Below, piece by piece: positions 26,444 through 35,276 of a stretch of 46,905 nucleotides of DNA (position 1 is its first letter; the number at the start of each line of letters is the position of its first letter). Both the position numbers and the translations under genes were made by a program. Origin of the DNA: an uncultured Prevotellaceae bacterium. Its GTDB lineage: Bacteria; Bacteroidota; Bacteroidia; Bacteroidales; Bacteroidaceae. Under the pieces are notes generated by a model. It was given only the letters and a program-made list of their open reading frames with translations, was not told the DNA's origin and did no database searches. The DNA is taken from positions 1 to 46,905 of the forward strand of contig CAMKEM010000019.1 in the NCBI GenBank assembly GCA_946411565.1. The letters are read 5' to 3'.

Positions 26444-27744
26444 TAATCTTCTTCCTTGGTTAAAGATGAGAGACCTTGCAGAAATCTGTTCTTAACTCTG
26501 TTGAAGAAGGCACGTGAAGGATCTACCCCCTTCCCGTCCTGCGGACACCCTTCCCCCGTGGAGGTGGAAGGGGATGAGTTAGTATCTATTGCTTGCGAAG
26601 ACTCATTTGGGGATTCATTAGTAACATCCCCCTCGCCCTTAGGGGAGAGGGTGTCACGTTGTGACGGGTGAGGGGCAGTCTTCTTCCTCTCCCCATATAT
26701 CTCGTTTATGATCTCATCCATCGACATATCATCATCCTCTCTCTTCCTTATAGGCAAAGTATTCTCAAAGCCAGTAGCAAGGATCGTTATCTTTGCATCC
26801 TCATCGAGAGTATCATCGGTAGCCATACCCCAGATAACGTCAATACCTGGGTCGAGTTCATCCATAAAGGCATCTATTTCCTCAAGTTCATCAACAAAGA
26901 GTTCATGCTCCGAGCTTGTATAGATATTGAAGAGGATGCGAGTAGCTTTGCTGATATCCGAACCGTAGAGCAAAGGCGACTGCAAAGCATTGAGTACGGC
27001 TTTCTGAACACGATGCTCACCACTTGCACGACCAATAGCCATAATAGCACCACCGCCATTCTTCATCGTGGTCTTCACATCGGCAAGGTCAGTCTGAATC
27101 TTTCCGTTTAGCGTGATGAGTTCGGAAATACTACGAACGGCATTCGCCATAACGGCATCAGCCCTACGCAGAGCCTCGTTCACAGGAATATGAGAATCGC
27201 TGAACACTTTTGATATCTGCTCATTATTAATGATAAGCAAAGCATCCACATTAGCGCGCATCTCATCAATTCCCTTGAGAGCCTTGATGATCTTCGGACG
27301 TTTCTCAAAATAAAAAGGAAGCGTTACGATACCTATGGTAAGCAATCCGAGTTCTTTAGCAATACCAGCCACGAAAGGACCTGCGCCGGTGCCAGTACCT
27401 CCTCCCATAGCACATACTATGAATGTCATCTGGGTATGGTCACTAAATAGACGCAGCAAATCCTCTCTATTCTGTTCTGCCTCTTCCCTACCTCTCTTCG
27501 GATCAGCTCCTGCACCATGACCGCTCTTTCCGAGCATTATCTTTGTCGGCACAGGATTGACAGACAGGCTCTTGCTATCGGTATTGCACACCGCGAAGGT
27601 AACACTTTTCATTCCCTCGTGATACATATTGCCGACAGCGTTACACCCACCGCCACCTACTCCCACCACCTTTATAATATCGGTGGTGGTATCCTCTACT
27701 GGTCCGAAGACATCAAGTATGCCGTTATCAATCAATTTTCCCAT
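26443..27744 (-). CDS. ftsZ: Divergent FtsZ (probable paralogue) with repeat-derived C-terminal linker
   Basis: A 433-aa tubulin-like GTPase. N-terminal VGVGGGGCNAVGNM (27-40), tubulin signature GGGTGTG (114-120) and T7 loop GKIQTDLADV (214-223) are present. The usual Asn of NxDxxD in T7 is Gln217, while Asp219 and Asp222 are kept. The globular part ends at ATGFE (323-327). The C-terminus (FFNRVKNRFLQGLSS) lacks the conserved C-terminal peptide of division FtsZ. Residues about 356-408 are encoded by repeat copy D. No ftsA, ftsQ or mur genes are adjacent, so this is likely a second FtsZ in an operon with two unknown genes. Confidence 0.85.
   Translation of the reverse strand: MGKLIDNGILDVFGPVEDTTTDIIKVVGVGGGGCNAVGNMYHEGMKSVTFAVCNTDSKSLSVNPVPTKIMLGKSGHGAGADPKRGREEAEQNREDLLRLFSDHTQMTFIVCAMGGGTGTGAGPFVAGIAKELGLLTIGIVTLPFYFEKRPKIIKALKGIDEMRANVDALLIINNEQISKVFSDSHIPVNEALRRADAVMANAVRSISELITLNGKIQTDLADVKTTMKNGGGAIMAIGRASGEHRVQKAVLNALQSPLLYGSDISKATRILFNIYTSSEHELFVDELEEIDAFMDELDPGIDVIWGMATDDTLDEDAKITILATGFENTLPIRKREDDDMSMDEIINEIYGERKKTAPHPSQRDTLSPKGEGDVTNESPNESSQAIDTNSSPSTSTGEGCPQDGKGVDPSRAFFNRVKNRFLQGLSSLTKEED
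26522..26680. repeat. Palindromic repeat family 1, copy D, inside ftsZ
   Basis: Inverted arms at 26522-26575 and 26626-26680, each with the family's C-rich/G-rich hairpins (CCCTTCCCGTCCTGCGGACA; CCCTCGCCCTTAGGGGAGAG). The element is wholly in frame in ftsZ and encodes the peptides LSPKGEGD and TGEGCPQDGKG in the variable linker. Confidence 0.85.
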
Positions 27745-27769
27745 CTTGTTATATACAATTTATCGGCTA

Positions 27770-27801
27770 CAAAATTACACAACTTTTCCGAAACTTCCAA
27801 G
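27770..27801 (-). promoter_or_regulatory. Promoter for the FtsZ operon
   Basis: Minus strand: CTTG (27798-27801), 20-nt spacer, TAATTTTG (27770-27777), 26 nt before the ftsZ start codon. Confidence 0.55.
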
Positions 27802-27852
27802 ATAGTACAAAGAAAAAATGTTTTGCAAGGCTTGCAGATTTTAAGGATTAAG

Positions 27853-27880
27853 GGAAGGTAAAATGGACTTTTTACCTTCC
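27853..27880. terminator. Hairpin upstream of the FtsZ operon
   Basis: An 11-bp perfect stem (27853-27863 with 27870-27880; GGAAGGTAAAA) with a 6-nt loop. It could end leftward transcription from the repeat region before the ftsZ promoter. Confidence 0.5.
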
Positions 27881-27882
27881 TA

Positions 27883-28685
27883 TTATAACGTGAGTTACTT
27901 CCCAATGGTCAGTGGGTCTGCGACAAATCTCGACGAATTCGAAACAAACGCATCTCCGATGCTGAACTGACAATAATTACCAATCTTACCAATCTTACCA
28001 ATCTTAGTCCAATAATTATCAATTTTATCTCTTTTTTATTGGTTGAAGATTGGTAATTATTGTCAGTTACCTCCCAATGGTCAGTGGGTCTGCGACAAAT
28101 CTCGACGAATTGGCTATATGGCAAACAGCAAGCTGTTTTTAACTGACAATAATTATTCGCTAAGGCTCATCAAGCTAAAGCAAGTTCCCAATCTTAACGT
28201 GAGTTCGACGAATTTATTCAGTTGTATATTGTTGACTGTCATGTGGTTGAAAGAGCTCTGAACGTCGAAGAGGTCGGCGGCCGAAGGGAAAGCCAAGGAG
28301 CGATACCTAATAGGGCAGTCCGTTAGGGCTGTTATATTTGTCGATATAGGGGGAATGAGGTCTGAAGGACCGACACCTAAAGTCTTCAGGTGTCGCACTT
28401 ACAGCGCTCCTTTAATCACGCATCTATAGAATAACAGCCCTTACGGACTGCCCTATTAGGTGTCGGGCTTTCAGCCCTCGCAGTCTTGAATTCATCGAAC
28501 TGACGTAATCTTACCAATCTTACCAATCTTAGTCCAATAATTATCAATTTTATCTCTTTTTTATTGGTTGAAGATTGGTAAGATTGGGAACTTGCTTTAG
28601 CTTGATGAGCCTTAGCGAATAATTATTGTCAGTTAAGCATCGGAGATGCGTTTTATTTTGAATTCATCGAACTGACGTTATTATA
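27883..28685. repeat. Nested MITE-like repeat cluster (about 800 nt)
   Basis: Outer ends (27883-27896 and 28672-28685) are inverted TAACGTgAGTT-type termini. Inside are duplicated or inverted modules: AATGGTCAGTGGGTCTGCGA (27905 and 28077), the ACCAATCTTACCAATCTT block with a TTATTGGTTGAAGATTGGTA tail (27978-28055 and 28508-28583), GCTAAGGCTCATCAAGC (28160 and inverted at 28598), and ACGCATCTCCGATGC (27949 and inverted at 28637). No ORF of note. It looks like repeated insertion of related elements into one another. Confidence 0.75.
28195..28508 (+). repeat. Repeat family 2, copy 1 (MITE-like, structured)
   Basis: About 314 nt bounded by inverted termini TAACGTGAGTTCGACGAATT and AATTCATCGAACTGACGTA. 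The inside has paired segments GGGCAGTCCG...GGGCTGTTAT (28313-28335) and ATAACAGCCCTTACGGACTG (28431-28450), with further GGTGTCGG/CCGACACC pairs. It is homologous, in inverted orientation, to 41161-41419. Non-coding, with strong predicted RNA or cruciform structure. Confidence 0.8.
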
Positions 28686-28722
28686 TCGCAGAAAATTCGC
28701 TTTACCTCCGTTCTTCCAAGGG

Positions 28723-28784
28723 ACCAAACTCGGTGAAGGTCCGTTCTATGTCCGCTCTTAGAAGGGACTTTCACCGAGTTTGGT
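28723..28784. repeat. Repeat family 3, copy 2
   Basis: Arms 28723-28746 and 28761-28784 (ACCAAACTCGGTGAAGGTCC...) pair at 22 of 24 positions. The 14-nt loop TATGTCCGCTCTTA closely matches copy 1. It lies 18 nt past the stop codon of the hybrid kinase, so it is a candidate terminator. Confidence 0.8.
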
Positions 28785-28801
28785 TAGGAGGAACATAGGA
28801 A

Positions 28802-31723
28802 CTAAAGCGGATTTTCAAGAACCCCTGCAAGTGTCTTGAACAATTCTGGAACATCTATCGGCTTGGCGATGTGTCCGTTCATGCCATATTGCATAGCCTT
28901 GTGGCGGTCTTCCTCAAAGGCATTTGCAGTCATGGCGATGATTGGGATCTGTGCCTTTACCGCATCGCTCAACTCGCGGATTGACGTGGTGGCTTGATAG
29001 CCGTCCATTATTGGCATCTGGATATCCATTAGCACAAGGTCGTAATAGTTTGGCTCGGCAGTTACTATCTTTTCTACGCATACACTTCCGTTCTCTGCTC
29101 GCTCAACCTCAAAGCCTGCCGATGTGAGTATCTCCTCAGCAATCTCTGCGTTGAGGTCGTTGTCCTCAGCAAGAAGGATGCGCTTTCCAGTTCCCCATTG
29201 TTCAGAAGGAGTAGATGAATTTCCCTTTCCTTCGCCTTCATTAATCCATTTGCCTTCCACCCATTTATCCTTGCCATTCTCCACATAAGTCTCGGCTTCA
29301 GCTATGCGATGTGGTAGGGTTACGACGAAGGTTGTGCCCACGCCTTTCTGACTGGTTACTTGGATTGTGCCGTCCATCAGTTCCACGAGTCGCTTGACGA
29401 TTGGCATTCCGAGTCCTGTACCTTCTATCTTGTTGGCGGTAGAGGTATTCTCGCGTGAGAACTCTTCAAATATCTGTGGAAGAAACTCTGGTGACATGCC
29501 TACGCCTGTATCGGAGATTGTAGATTCATAGAGCACCCATCCCTTGCGATCACATGGCAATTCGCGAAGGCACATGTGCACCTTACCACCAGGCTCGGTA
29601 TATTTGTAGGCATTAGATAGAATGTTGAGGAACACCTCACGCAGTTTGGTAGGATCGCAATATACATTTGGATGCTGTACATGCACCTCACGAGTGAACG
29701 TAATATTCTTCTGCGCCATCATCTCTGGGAATACATTGAAGAGCATATCGTTGAAGCCTTGTGCATTCCAAGCCACATGCTCTATGCTGACGGTACCTTT
29801 CTCTATGCGTGCCATCTCAAGCACGTTGTTTATGATAGAAAGCAGCACACGACTTGCATCCTTGATTTTGCGGAGGTAGTCGGCACGACGCTCTGGTTCG
29901 TCGATATGTTTCTCAAGAAGGTCGCGGAAACCTATGATGGCATTCATAGGCGTGCGTATGTCGTGAGACATATTGAATAGGAACGAAGTCTTGGCACTAC
30001 TTGCCGCCTCTGCCTGTGTCTTTGCCCATTCTAGTTCGGTATTGAGGGCAGAAATTTCCTCAAGGTGATCCTTCTGATCCTCGTAAGCCTCAGAGAGCTG
30101 TATCTGGTGGTTCTTAAGGTCACGGTTGAGCTGCTTGGTTCGCCTCATAGACGTGAGATTCCTTACGAAGAGAACGCTTATAATGGCTATTACCACAGCA
30201 AGGAACAGGAGCAGCGGTACTATATTGGCACGTATAAAATCGGTAAGGGTAATCTGCGAGTCGAGTTGGGTGTGCTTGGTGAGTGAGGAATGAATCTCGG
30301 CAGACGACATCATATTGGTGAGACGACCGATGATGGAATATAGATATGTGTTTTCTGGCAAAACAGCAAACATAAGATCCACGCTACTGCCAGTCGAGAT
30401 AGTCACAAGCCCATGGTTCTCGAAGATGCGGAGCATTACGCCATAGCGATAGTTGCTCACAAGCATACAATCAGCCTTACCGCTACTCACAGCCTCAATA
30501 CATTGCTCTGGAGAACGGAAAGGTACGAGTTCCCAATCTGGGAATTCCTCCCTTACGATGGAACCATGACTTGGATTGGTGGTGTTGATGGCTATGCGCT
30601 TTGGCTCTGACATGTCAAATTCCTCGTAGTCAGCCTTCCTTAACACAAGCTGTTCCTCTATATCCACCACAGGATCGGTAAGGAGAATACCCATAACCTC
30701 GGCATCGTGCAGGGCAAGGCATATTGGAAAAATACAATCCACCTCCTTGTTCTTCAGGGCTGCTACAAGTGCTTCCGTGTTAGGATAAGGTGTCGCCTCG
30801 AAGCGTATATCGGCATTCTTCACCACATTAGATGTAACAGAGATAAAGTCCTTGAGGAGACCATCAACCTCGCCTGTATTCTTGTCGGTTCCGCAGAAAG
30901 GAAGGTATCCGTCACGATAGCCCACACGTATTGCACCATGACTGCGAACCCATTGAGCCTCCTTTGCCGAAAGACTATGGAAGCTACCAGAGTTTGCCAT
31001 ATACTTTTCGCTAAGCATACGGTTATAGTGCATATTATTGTGCTGGATCTGACGCATGGCATTATCAAGCTCAATCTTCAGATCCTGACGTGCCTTGTTG
31101 ACAACAAAATAGAAATCGGACGAACCGATAATGGCAACAGGAAGACAATTATTAAGGTTATGATCGATGGCTGAAACACTAACAACAGCATCCATCTGAC
31201 CATTAAGCAGATACTCGGCAAAATCGCGTTCCTGTCCGTCAATTTTCACAACCTCAGCCTTTATCCCGTTTTCCTTCGCCCATCGCTCATAGATAGCCTC
31301 CTGAATGCTCCCGGCATTTATGCCGATTCGCTTTCCATTAAGGGTGCTGATATCTTCAGGATTGACCACGGTACTTGAATTGTCTATCAGGATATAATAC
31401 TCTTCACTTCCCATAGGCAAGGTGGAGTAAAGCATTCCCTTGGCACGCTCTGGGGTATATGAAACATCTGATAGCAGGTCTAACTCTCCTCTCTGGAGCA
31501 TTCCCATCAGTTCATGCCAACTGCCCTCCACATATTCGTATGTCCATCCTGTATAGGCGGCTATCTTGCGCTGATATTCATAGGCATAACCAGAGCGGCG
31601 TCCGAAGCGGTCGGTGCTGTTATATGCAGACTCGTACCACCCCACACGTACTACCTTCTTAGGTTTTGCATTAATATCTAAACCTATGAACAGGAGAATA
31701 AGTGTATATGCAATCCATTTCAT
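28802..31723 (-). CDS. BvgS-like hybrid sensor histidine kinase with tandem solute-binding sensor domains
   Basis: A 973-aa inner-membrane sensor. A signal peptide (1-19) precedes two periplasmic family-3 solute-binding-like domains (about 24-245 and 262-485). One TM (500-520) and a coiled-coil linker (525-575) follow. HisKA contains NMSHDIRTPMNA (His587). The HATPase has NILSNAYKYT (N box), DTGVGM (738-743) and GTGLGM (768-773). A C-terminal receiver has LAEDND and LVLMDIQMP (Asp900). No HPt or DNA-binding output domain is fused and no response regulator is adjacent, so a separate HPt/regulator is needed. Amino acids or similar small solutes are plausible ligands. Confidence 0.93.
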   Translation of the reverse strand: MKWIAYTLILLFIGLDINAKPKKVVRVGWYESAYNSTDRFGRRSGYAYEYQRKIAAYTGWTYEYVEGSWHELMGMLQRGELDLLSDVSYTPERAKGMLYSTLPMGSEEYYILIDNSSTVVNPEDISTLNGKRIGINAGSIQEAIYERWAKENGIKAEVVKIDGQERDFAEYLLNGQMDAVVSVSAIDHNLNNCLPVAIIGSSDFYFVVNKARQDLKIELDNAMRQIQHNNMHYNRMLSEKYMANSGSFHSLSAKEAQWVRSHGAIRVGYRDGYLPFCGTDKNTGEVDGLLKDFISVTSNVVKNADIRFEATPYPNTEALVAALKNKEVDCIFPICLALHDAEVMGILLTDPVVDIEEQLVLRKADYEEFDMSEPKRIAINTTNPSHGSIVREEFPDWELVPFRSPEQCIEAVSSGKADCMLVSNYRYGVMLRIFENHGLVTISTGSSVDLMFAVLPENTYLYSIIGRLTNMMSSAEIHSSLTKHTQLDSQITLTDFIRANIVPLLLFLAVVIAIISVLFVRNLTSMRRTKQLNRDLKNHQIQLSEAYEDQKDHLEEISALNTELEWAKTQAEAASSAKTSFLFNMSHDIRTPMNAIIGFRDLLEKHIDEPERRADYLRKIKDASRVLLSIINNVLEMARIEKGTVSIEHVAWNAQGFNDMLFNVFPEMMAQKNITFTREVHVQHPNVYCDPTKLREVFLNILSNAYKYTEPGGKVHMCLRELPCDRKGWVLYESTISDTGVGMSPEFLPQIFEEFSRENTSTANKIEGTGLGMPIVKRLVELMDGTIQVTSQKGVGTTFVVTLPHRIAEAETYVENGKDKWVEGKWINEGEGKGNSSTPSEQWGTGKRILLAEDNDLNAEIAEEILTSAGFEVERAENGSVCVEKIVTAEPNYYDLVLMDIQMPIMDGYQATTSIRELSDAVKAQIPIIAMTANAFEEDRHKAMQYGMNGHIAKPIDVPELFKTLAGVLENPL

Positions 31724-31906
31724 AGTATATAGTGGCCTTTTCTTCCGTCATATCCCATATGAGATAGTTGGAGCGCGAAATAAATCTCAATCATGTTTTT
31801 TCATTTATGAAAGAATCTTTAAGGTGTAAGCCTCATTCGCAGTAGGCATCTAAATTATTAATTACTCATTATTATATTAATTATCAGTCAAGGGAGACTG
31901 TGTTTG

Positions 31907-31937
31907 CAAAAGTAGGAATTTTTTCTGAAACCACAAA
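31907..31937 (-). promoter_or_regulatory. Promoter for the hybrid kinase
   Basis: Minus strand: TTTG (31934-31937), 19-nt spacer, TACTTTTG (31907-31914). The leader to the ATG is about 180 nt, in which I see no recognisable motif. Confidence 0.65.
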
Positions 31938-32027
31938 ACTTTCGTATAGGTTTTTCGCAAAAAAAGTTAAGTAAAGGACTGAAGAATATTTTTTTTTGTA
32001 CTTTTTTCATAAAAATTCTCGAAAAGT

Positions 32028-32058
32028 TTTGTTATTTCACGGGAAATATGTACTTTTG
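32028..32058 (+). promoter_or_regulatory. Strong promoter for the isomerase-like gene
   Basis: TTTG (32028-32031), 19-nt spacer, TACTTTTG (32051-32058): a full match to the Bacteroidetes consensus, about 95 nt before the ATG. The intergenic region is otherwise AT-rich with no other feature seen. Confidence 0.72.
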
Positions 32059-32153
32059 CATCCAACCTCGGCTTTTCGTGCCGTGGGGGGAATTTTATTA
32101 GCCTATAATTAAACATTAACGACTTATAACAAAAAATTCAACAAAAAAACAGT

Positions 32154-33638
32154 ATGATTAATCAACCAGTAGTAAAGCTTGGTATCGTAGGCGTTAGCCG
32201 CGACTGTTTCCCAGCTTCCCTTACAAAGGCTCGTCTCGCTGCTCTCATGGCAGAGGTTAAGAAGGCAGCTCTTCCAGAAGTATATGATTGCCCAGTAGTT
32301 ATCGAGAACGACGTTGACACTTACAAGGCTCTTGATTGGGCTAAGGAAAACGGCATCAACGCTGTATGTATGTTCCTCGGCAACTTCGGTCCAGAGGGTC
32401 CAACAACTCTCTTCGTTCAGAAGTTCGATGGTCCTGCTATGGTTCTCGCTGCTAAGGAGGAAGGCAAGGCTAACCTCGCTAACGACCGTGGTGACGCTCT
32501 CTGTGGTGTCCTCAACTTCTCTTACAACGTAGGTCTCCGTCGCCTCAAGGTATATATCCCAGAGTATCCAAACGTAACTCCAGAGGAGGGCGTTAAGGAG
32601 CTCGCTGATTTCCGTAACATCGCTCGCGTAGTTATCGGTGTTAAGAACCTCAAGGTTATCGGTTTCGGTCCACGTCCTTGGGACTTCCTCGCTTGTAACG
32701 CACCTATCCAGCCAATGTATGATCTCGGCATCGAGGTTCAGGAGAATTCTGAACTCGACCTTAAGAAGGCATTCGACGAGATCACAAGCAAGCCAGGTAA
32801 GCAGGCTGAGATCGAGGCTGTCGCTAAGGATATGGAAGCTGAGCTTGGCAAGGGCAACAAGTATCCAGAAATCATCAACAAGATGGCACAGCTTGAGGTT
32901 ACTCTCCTTGACTGGTACGACACCAACAAGGGTGGCTCAAAGTTCGCAGTATTCGCAAACAAGTGCTGGCCAGCATGGCAGCCAATCTTCGAGTTCGAGC
33001 CTTGCTACGTTAACTCACGTCTCACAGGCCGTGGTATTCCAGTAGCATGTGAGGTTGACCTCTACGGTGCTCTCTCTGAGTACATGGCAGAGTGCGCTTC
33101 TGAGAAGCCAGCAACTCTCCTCGATATCAACAACTCTGTTCCTGCTGACGTTATCCCTGCTGGTGCAAACCTCGCTGGTGCTGACCTCAAGGACCTCTAT
33201 ATGGGCTTCCACTGTGGTAACACATGTTCTTCTTGCATGAAGAGCTGCGAAATCAAGTATCAGCTCATCCAGGCTCGTCTCATGAGTCCAGATATCACAA
33301 AGGGTACTCTCGAGGGTCAGATTGCTGCAGGCAAGTCAACAATGTTCCGCATCCAGTCTAACTCAGACTCTAAGCTCGTTTCTTACATCGCTCAGGGTGA
33401 GTTCCTTGACATCGATCCATGCTCATTTGGTGGCATCGGTATCCACGCTATCCCAGGATTCGCACGCTTCTATCGTCACGTCCTCGTTGGCAAGCGTTTC
33501 CCACACCATGGTGCTTACGCATTCGATCACGTTGGCAAGATTCTGTTCGAGGCTCTTCGTCTGCTCGGCGTTGAGGATATCAACACTCCTCTCCCAACTG
33601 GTCAGCTCTATCCAGGCGAGAACCCATTCGCTCTCTAA
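32154..33638 (+). CDS. L-fucose/L-arabinose isomerase-family protein
   Basis: A 494-aa cytoplasmic protein of the fucose-isomerase-like fold, predicted to interconvert an aldose and a ketose. Family traits are the N-terminal Rossmann-like part (KLGIVGVSRDCFP), GFGPRPWDF (about 170), and acidic residues that would bind the divalent metal (EVDLYGALSEYM near 305, with Glu and Asp). An unusual cysteine cluster HCGNTCSSCMKSCE (about 354-367) may be a metal site. Codon choice is very narrow (ctc, aag, gct, ggt), pointing to high expression, in line with the strong promoter. The exact sugar is unknown; no fucose operon surrounds it. Confidence 0.75.
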   Translation: MINQPVVKLGIVGVSRDCFPASLTKARLAALMAEVKKAALPEVYDCPVVIENDVDTYKALDWAKENGINAVCMFLGNFGPEGPTTLFVQKFDGPAMVLAAKEEGKANLANDRGDALCGVLNFSYNVGLRRLKVYIPEYPNVTPEEGVKELADFRNIARVVIGVKNLKVIGFGPRPWDFLACNAPIQPMYDLGIEVQENSELDLKKAFDEITSKPGKQAEIEAVAKDMEAELGKGNKYPEIINKMAQLEVTLLDWYDTNKGGSKFAVFANKCWPAWQPIFEFEPCYVNSRLTGRGIPVACEVDLYGALSEYMAECASEKPATLLDINNSVPADVIPAGANLAGADLKDLYMGFHCGNTCSSCMKSCEIKYQLIQARLMSPDITKGTLEGQIAAGKSTMFRIQSNSDSKLVSYIAQGEFLDIDPCSFGGIGIHAIPGFARFYRHVLVGKRFPHHGAYAFDHVGKILFEALRLLGVEDINTPLPTGQLYPGENPFAL

Positions 33639-33664
33639 GAATTTTAATTCTTCACATAAAAAAG

Positions 33665-33697
33665 TCACCGCAGCATCACGTTGCGGTGATTTTTTTA
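33665..33697 (+). terminator. Intrinsic terminator
   Basis: Stem TCACCGCA (33665-33672) with TGCGGTGA (33682-33689), then a run of seven T's. Confidence 0.85.
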
Positions 33698-33792
33698 TGT
33701 ATTGATTTTATCGGTTTCACAAATGGAAGAGTCCATTACAATAAAACAGGTATCGGGTGCGTTATATATTTAATATATAAAAGAAACATAAA

Positions 33793-35064
33793 ATGCAATA
33801 TAGACTATACGCCCCAAAGGCAATTGACTGTGTAATAAATCTTCCGGCTTCTAAAAGCATCAGCAACCGTGCCCTCGTTATCAATGCCCTCTCGGGCAGT
33901 AAGGAGGTTCCAGAAAACCTCAGCAACTGTGACGATACCGACGTAATGGTGGCTGCCTTGCGCGATATGCCTTATGAGATCAACATCAAGGCTGCTGGTA
34001 CCGCTATGCGCTTCACCACAGCCCTTCTCTCAGTTACAGAGGGCGAGGAGCACATAATAACAGGCACAGATCGCATGAAGCATCGCCCTATCGAGGTTCT
34101 CGTGAATGCCTTGCGCAACCTCGGTGCTGATATCGAGTATGCAGGAGAAGAAGGCTTTCCTCCACTCAAAATCCGTGGAAAGAAGTTGGCAGGCGGTTTG
34201 CTTGAGATTCCGGGCAACGTATCTTCACAGTATATTTCTGCATTACTGATGATAGGTCCAAAACTAACAAACGGTCTTACTTTGCGCCTTACAGGCGATA
34301 TCATCTCACGTCCTTACATCGAAATGACAATCTGCACAATGCAGGAGTTTGGGGCTGACGTGGAATGGGCTGACGGCTCTACTATCCGCGTTAAGCCAGG
34401 AGGATACAAAGAGCGTCCGTTCTTCATCGAAAACGACTGGAGCGCATCAAGCTATTGGTACGAAATGGCTGCTCTGATGAATATAGCCAACACCCAACAC
34501 CAAGCGCCCAAAAGCCAGATAACCCTCACAGGTCTCATGGACGGTTCTCGTCAAGGTGACTCTGCTATAAGATACATGTTCAGCGTGCTCGGCGTTAAAA
34601 CATCCTTTGCTACAAGAAAGAAGCTCGTACCTACAAACGTAGCTCTCAAGGCTCAGAAATGCACAATGCCACGCTTCGACTTCGATTTCATCAATCAGCC
34701 TGACCTTGCCCAGACTCTCGTGGTATGCACAGCATTAATGGGCATCCCATTCCGTTTCTCAGGATTACAGACACTCCGTATCAAGGAAACTGACCGCATC
34801 GCAGCTCTCAAGAAGGAGATGAAGAAACTTGGTTATGTGCTCGATGATTCAGAAGAGGGCGTTCTCTCATGGGACGGCACACGATGCGAACCAGACGCAG
34901 AACCAGCTATCGACACCTACGAGGATCACCGCATGGCAATGGCATTCGCTCCAGCAGCAATTCTCTTCCCAGGCCTCATAATCAACAACCCAGAGGTAGT
35001 TAGCAAGAGCTATCCGCAATATTGGGAGAACCTGAAGGTAGCAGGGTGGGAAATAAAAGCCTAA
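33793..35064 (+). CDS. aroA: 3-phosphoshikimate 1-carboxyvinyltransferase (EPSP synthase)
   Basis: Joins shikimate-3-phosphate and phosphoenolpyruvate to form EPSP in aromatic amino acid synthesis. At 423 aa it has normal length. Motifs: LPASKSISNRA (17-27, phosphate-binding Lys21/Ser/Arg), AGTAMRF (68-74), DRMKHRPIEVL (93-103), and KETDRIAALKKEM in the second half. The loop usually bearing LPDAA is here FINQPDLAQTL, still with Asp. It has no operon partner; the next gene is separated by repeat copy E. No clear promoter was found upstream. Confidence 0.95.
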   Translation: MQYRLYAPKAIDCVINLPASKSISNRALVINALSGSKEVPENLSNCDDTDVMVAALRDMPYEINIKAAGTAMRFTTALLSVTEGEEHIITGTDRMKHRPIEVLVNALRNLGADIEYAGEEGFPPLKIRGKKLAGGLLEIPGNVSSQYISALLMIGPKLTNGLTLRLTGDIISRPYIEMTICTMQEFGADVEWADGSTIRVKPGGYKERPFFIENDWSASSYWYEMAALMNIANTQHQAPKSQITLTGLMDGSRQGDSAIRYMFSVLGVKTSFATRKKLVPTNVALKAQKCTMPRFDFDFINQPDLAQTLVVCTALMGIPFRFSGLQTLRIKETDRIAALKKEMKKLGYVLDDSEEGVLSWDGTRCEPDAEPAIDTYEDHRMAMAFAPAAILFPGLIINNPEVVSKSYPQYWENLKVAGWEIKA

Positions 35065-35070
35065 CAGGCC

Positions 35071-35276
35071 TACCACCTTCCCCCTCCCATAAAGGGAGGG
35101 GAGTAATTACTTTTTCAAATCAAAATAACACTCGATATCATAATAAATCAGATTACAGACCTAATCATTGCCCAATTCAGTTACTGACATATTATCAAAT
35201 CTTTATCGGAAAGCTTTTCGCAAAAGATACTATCTACTCCCCTCCCTTTATGGGAGGGGTATGGGGGTGGGTCTGT
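35071..35276. repeat. Palindromic repeat family 1, copy E
   Basis: Inverted arms (35071-35105 and 35235-35276) with core CCCTCCCATAAAGGGAGGGG/CCCCTCCCTTTATGGGAGGG, separated by about 130 nt. The right arm is read in frame in porW and gives PSLYGRGMGVG in its signal-peptide region. Confidence 0.85.

Noticed and set aside
27978..28583. Tandem ACCAATCTT units suggesting a CRISPR-like array
   Set aside because: Units are about 10 nt, directly adjacent, without spacers or cas genes; better explained as modules of the nested repeats.
32154..33638. Alternative-frame ORFs in the isomerase gene (for example 32638-33045)
   Set aside because: Serine/arginine-rich products of strong codon bias in the real frame.
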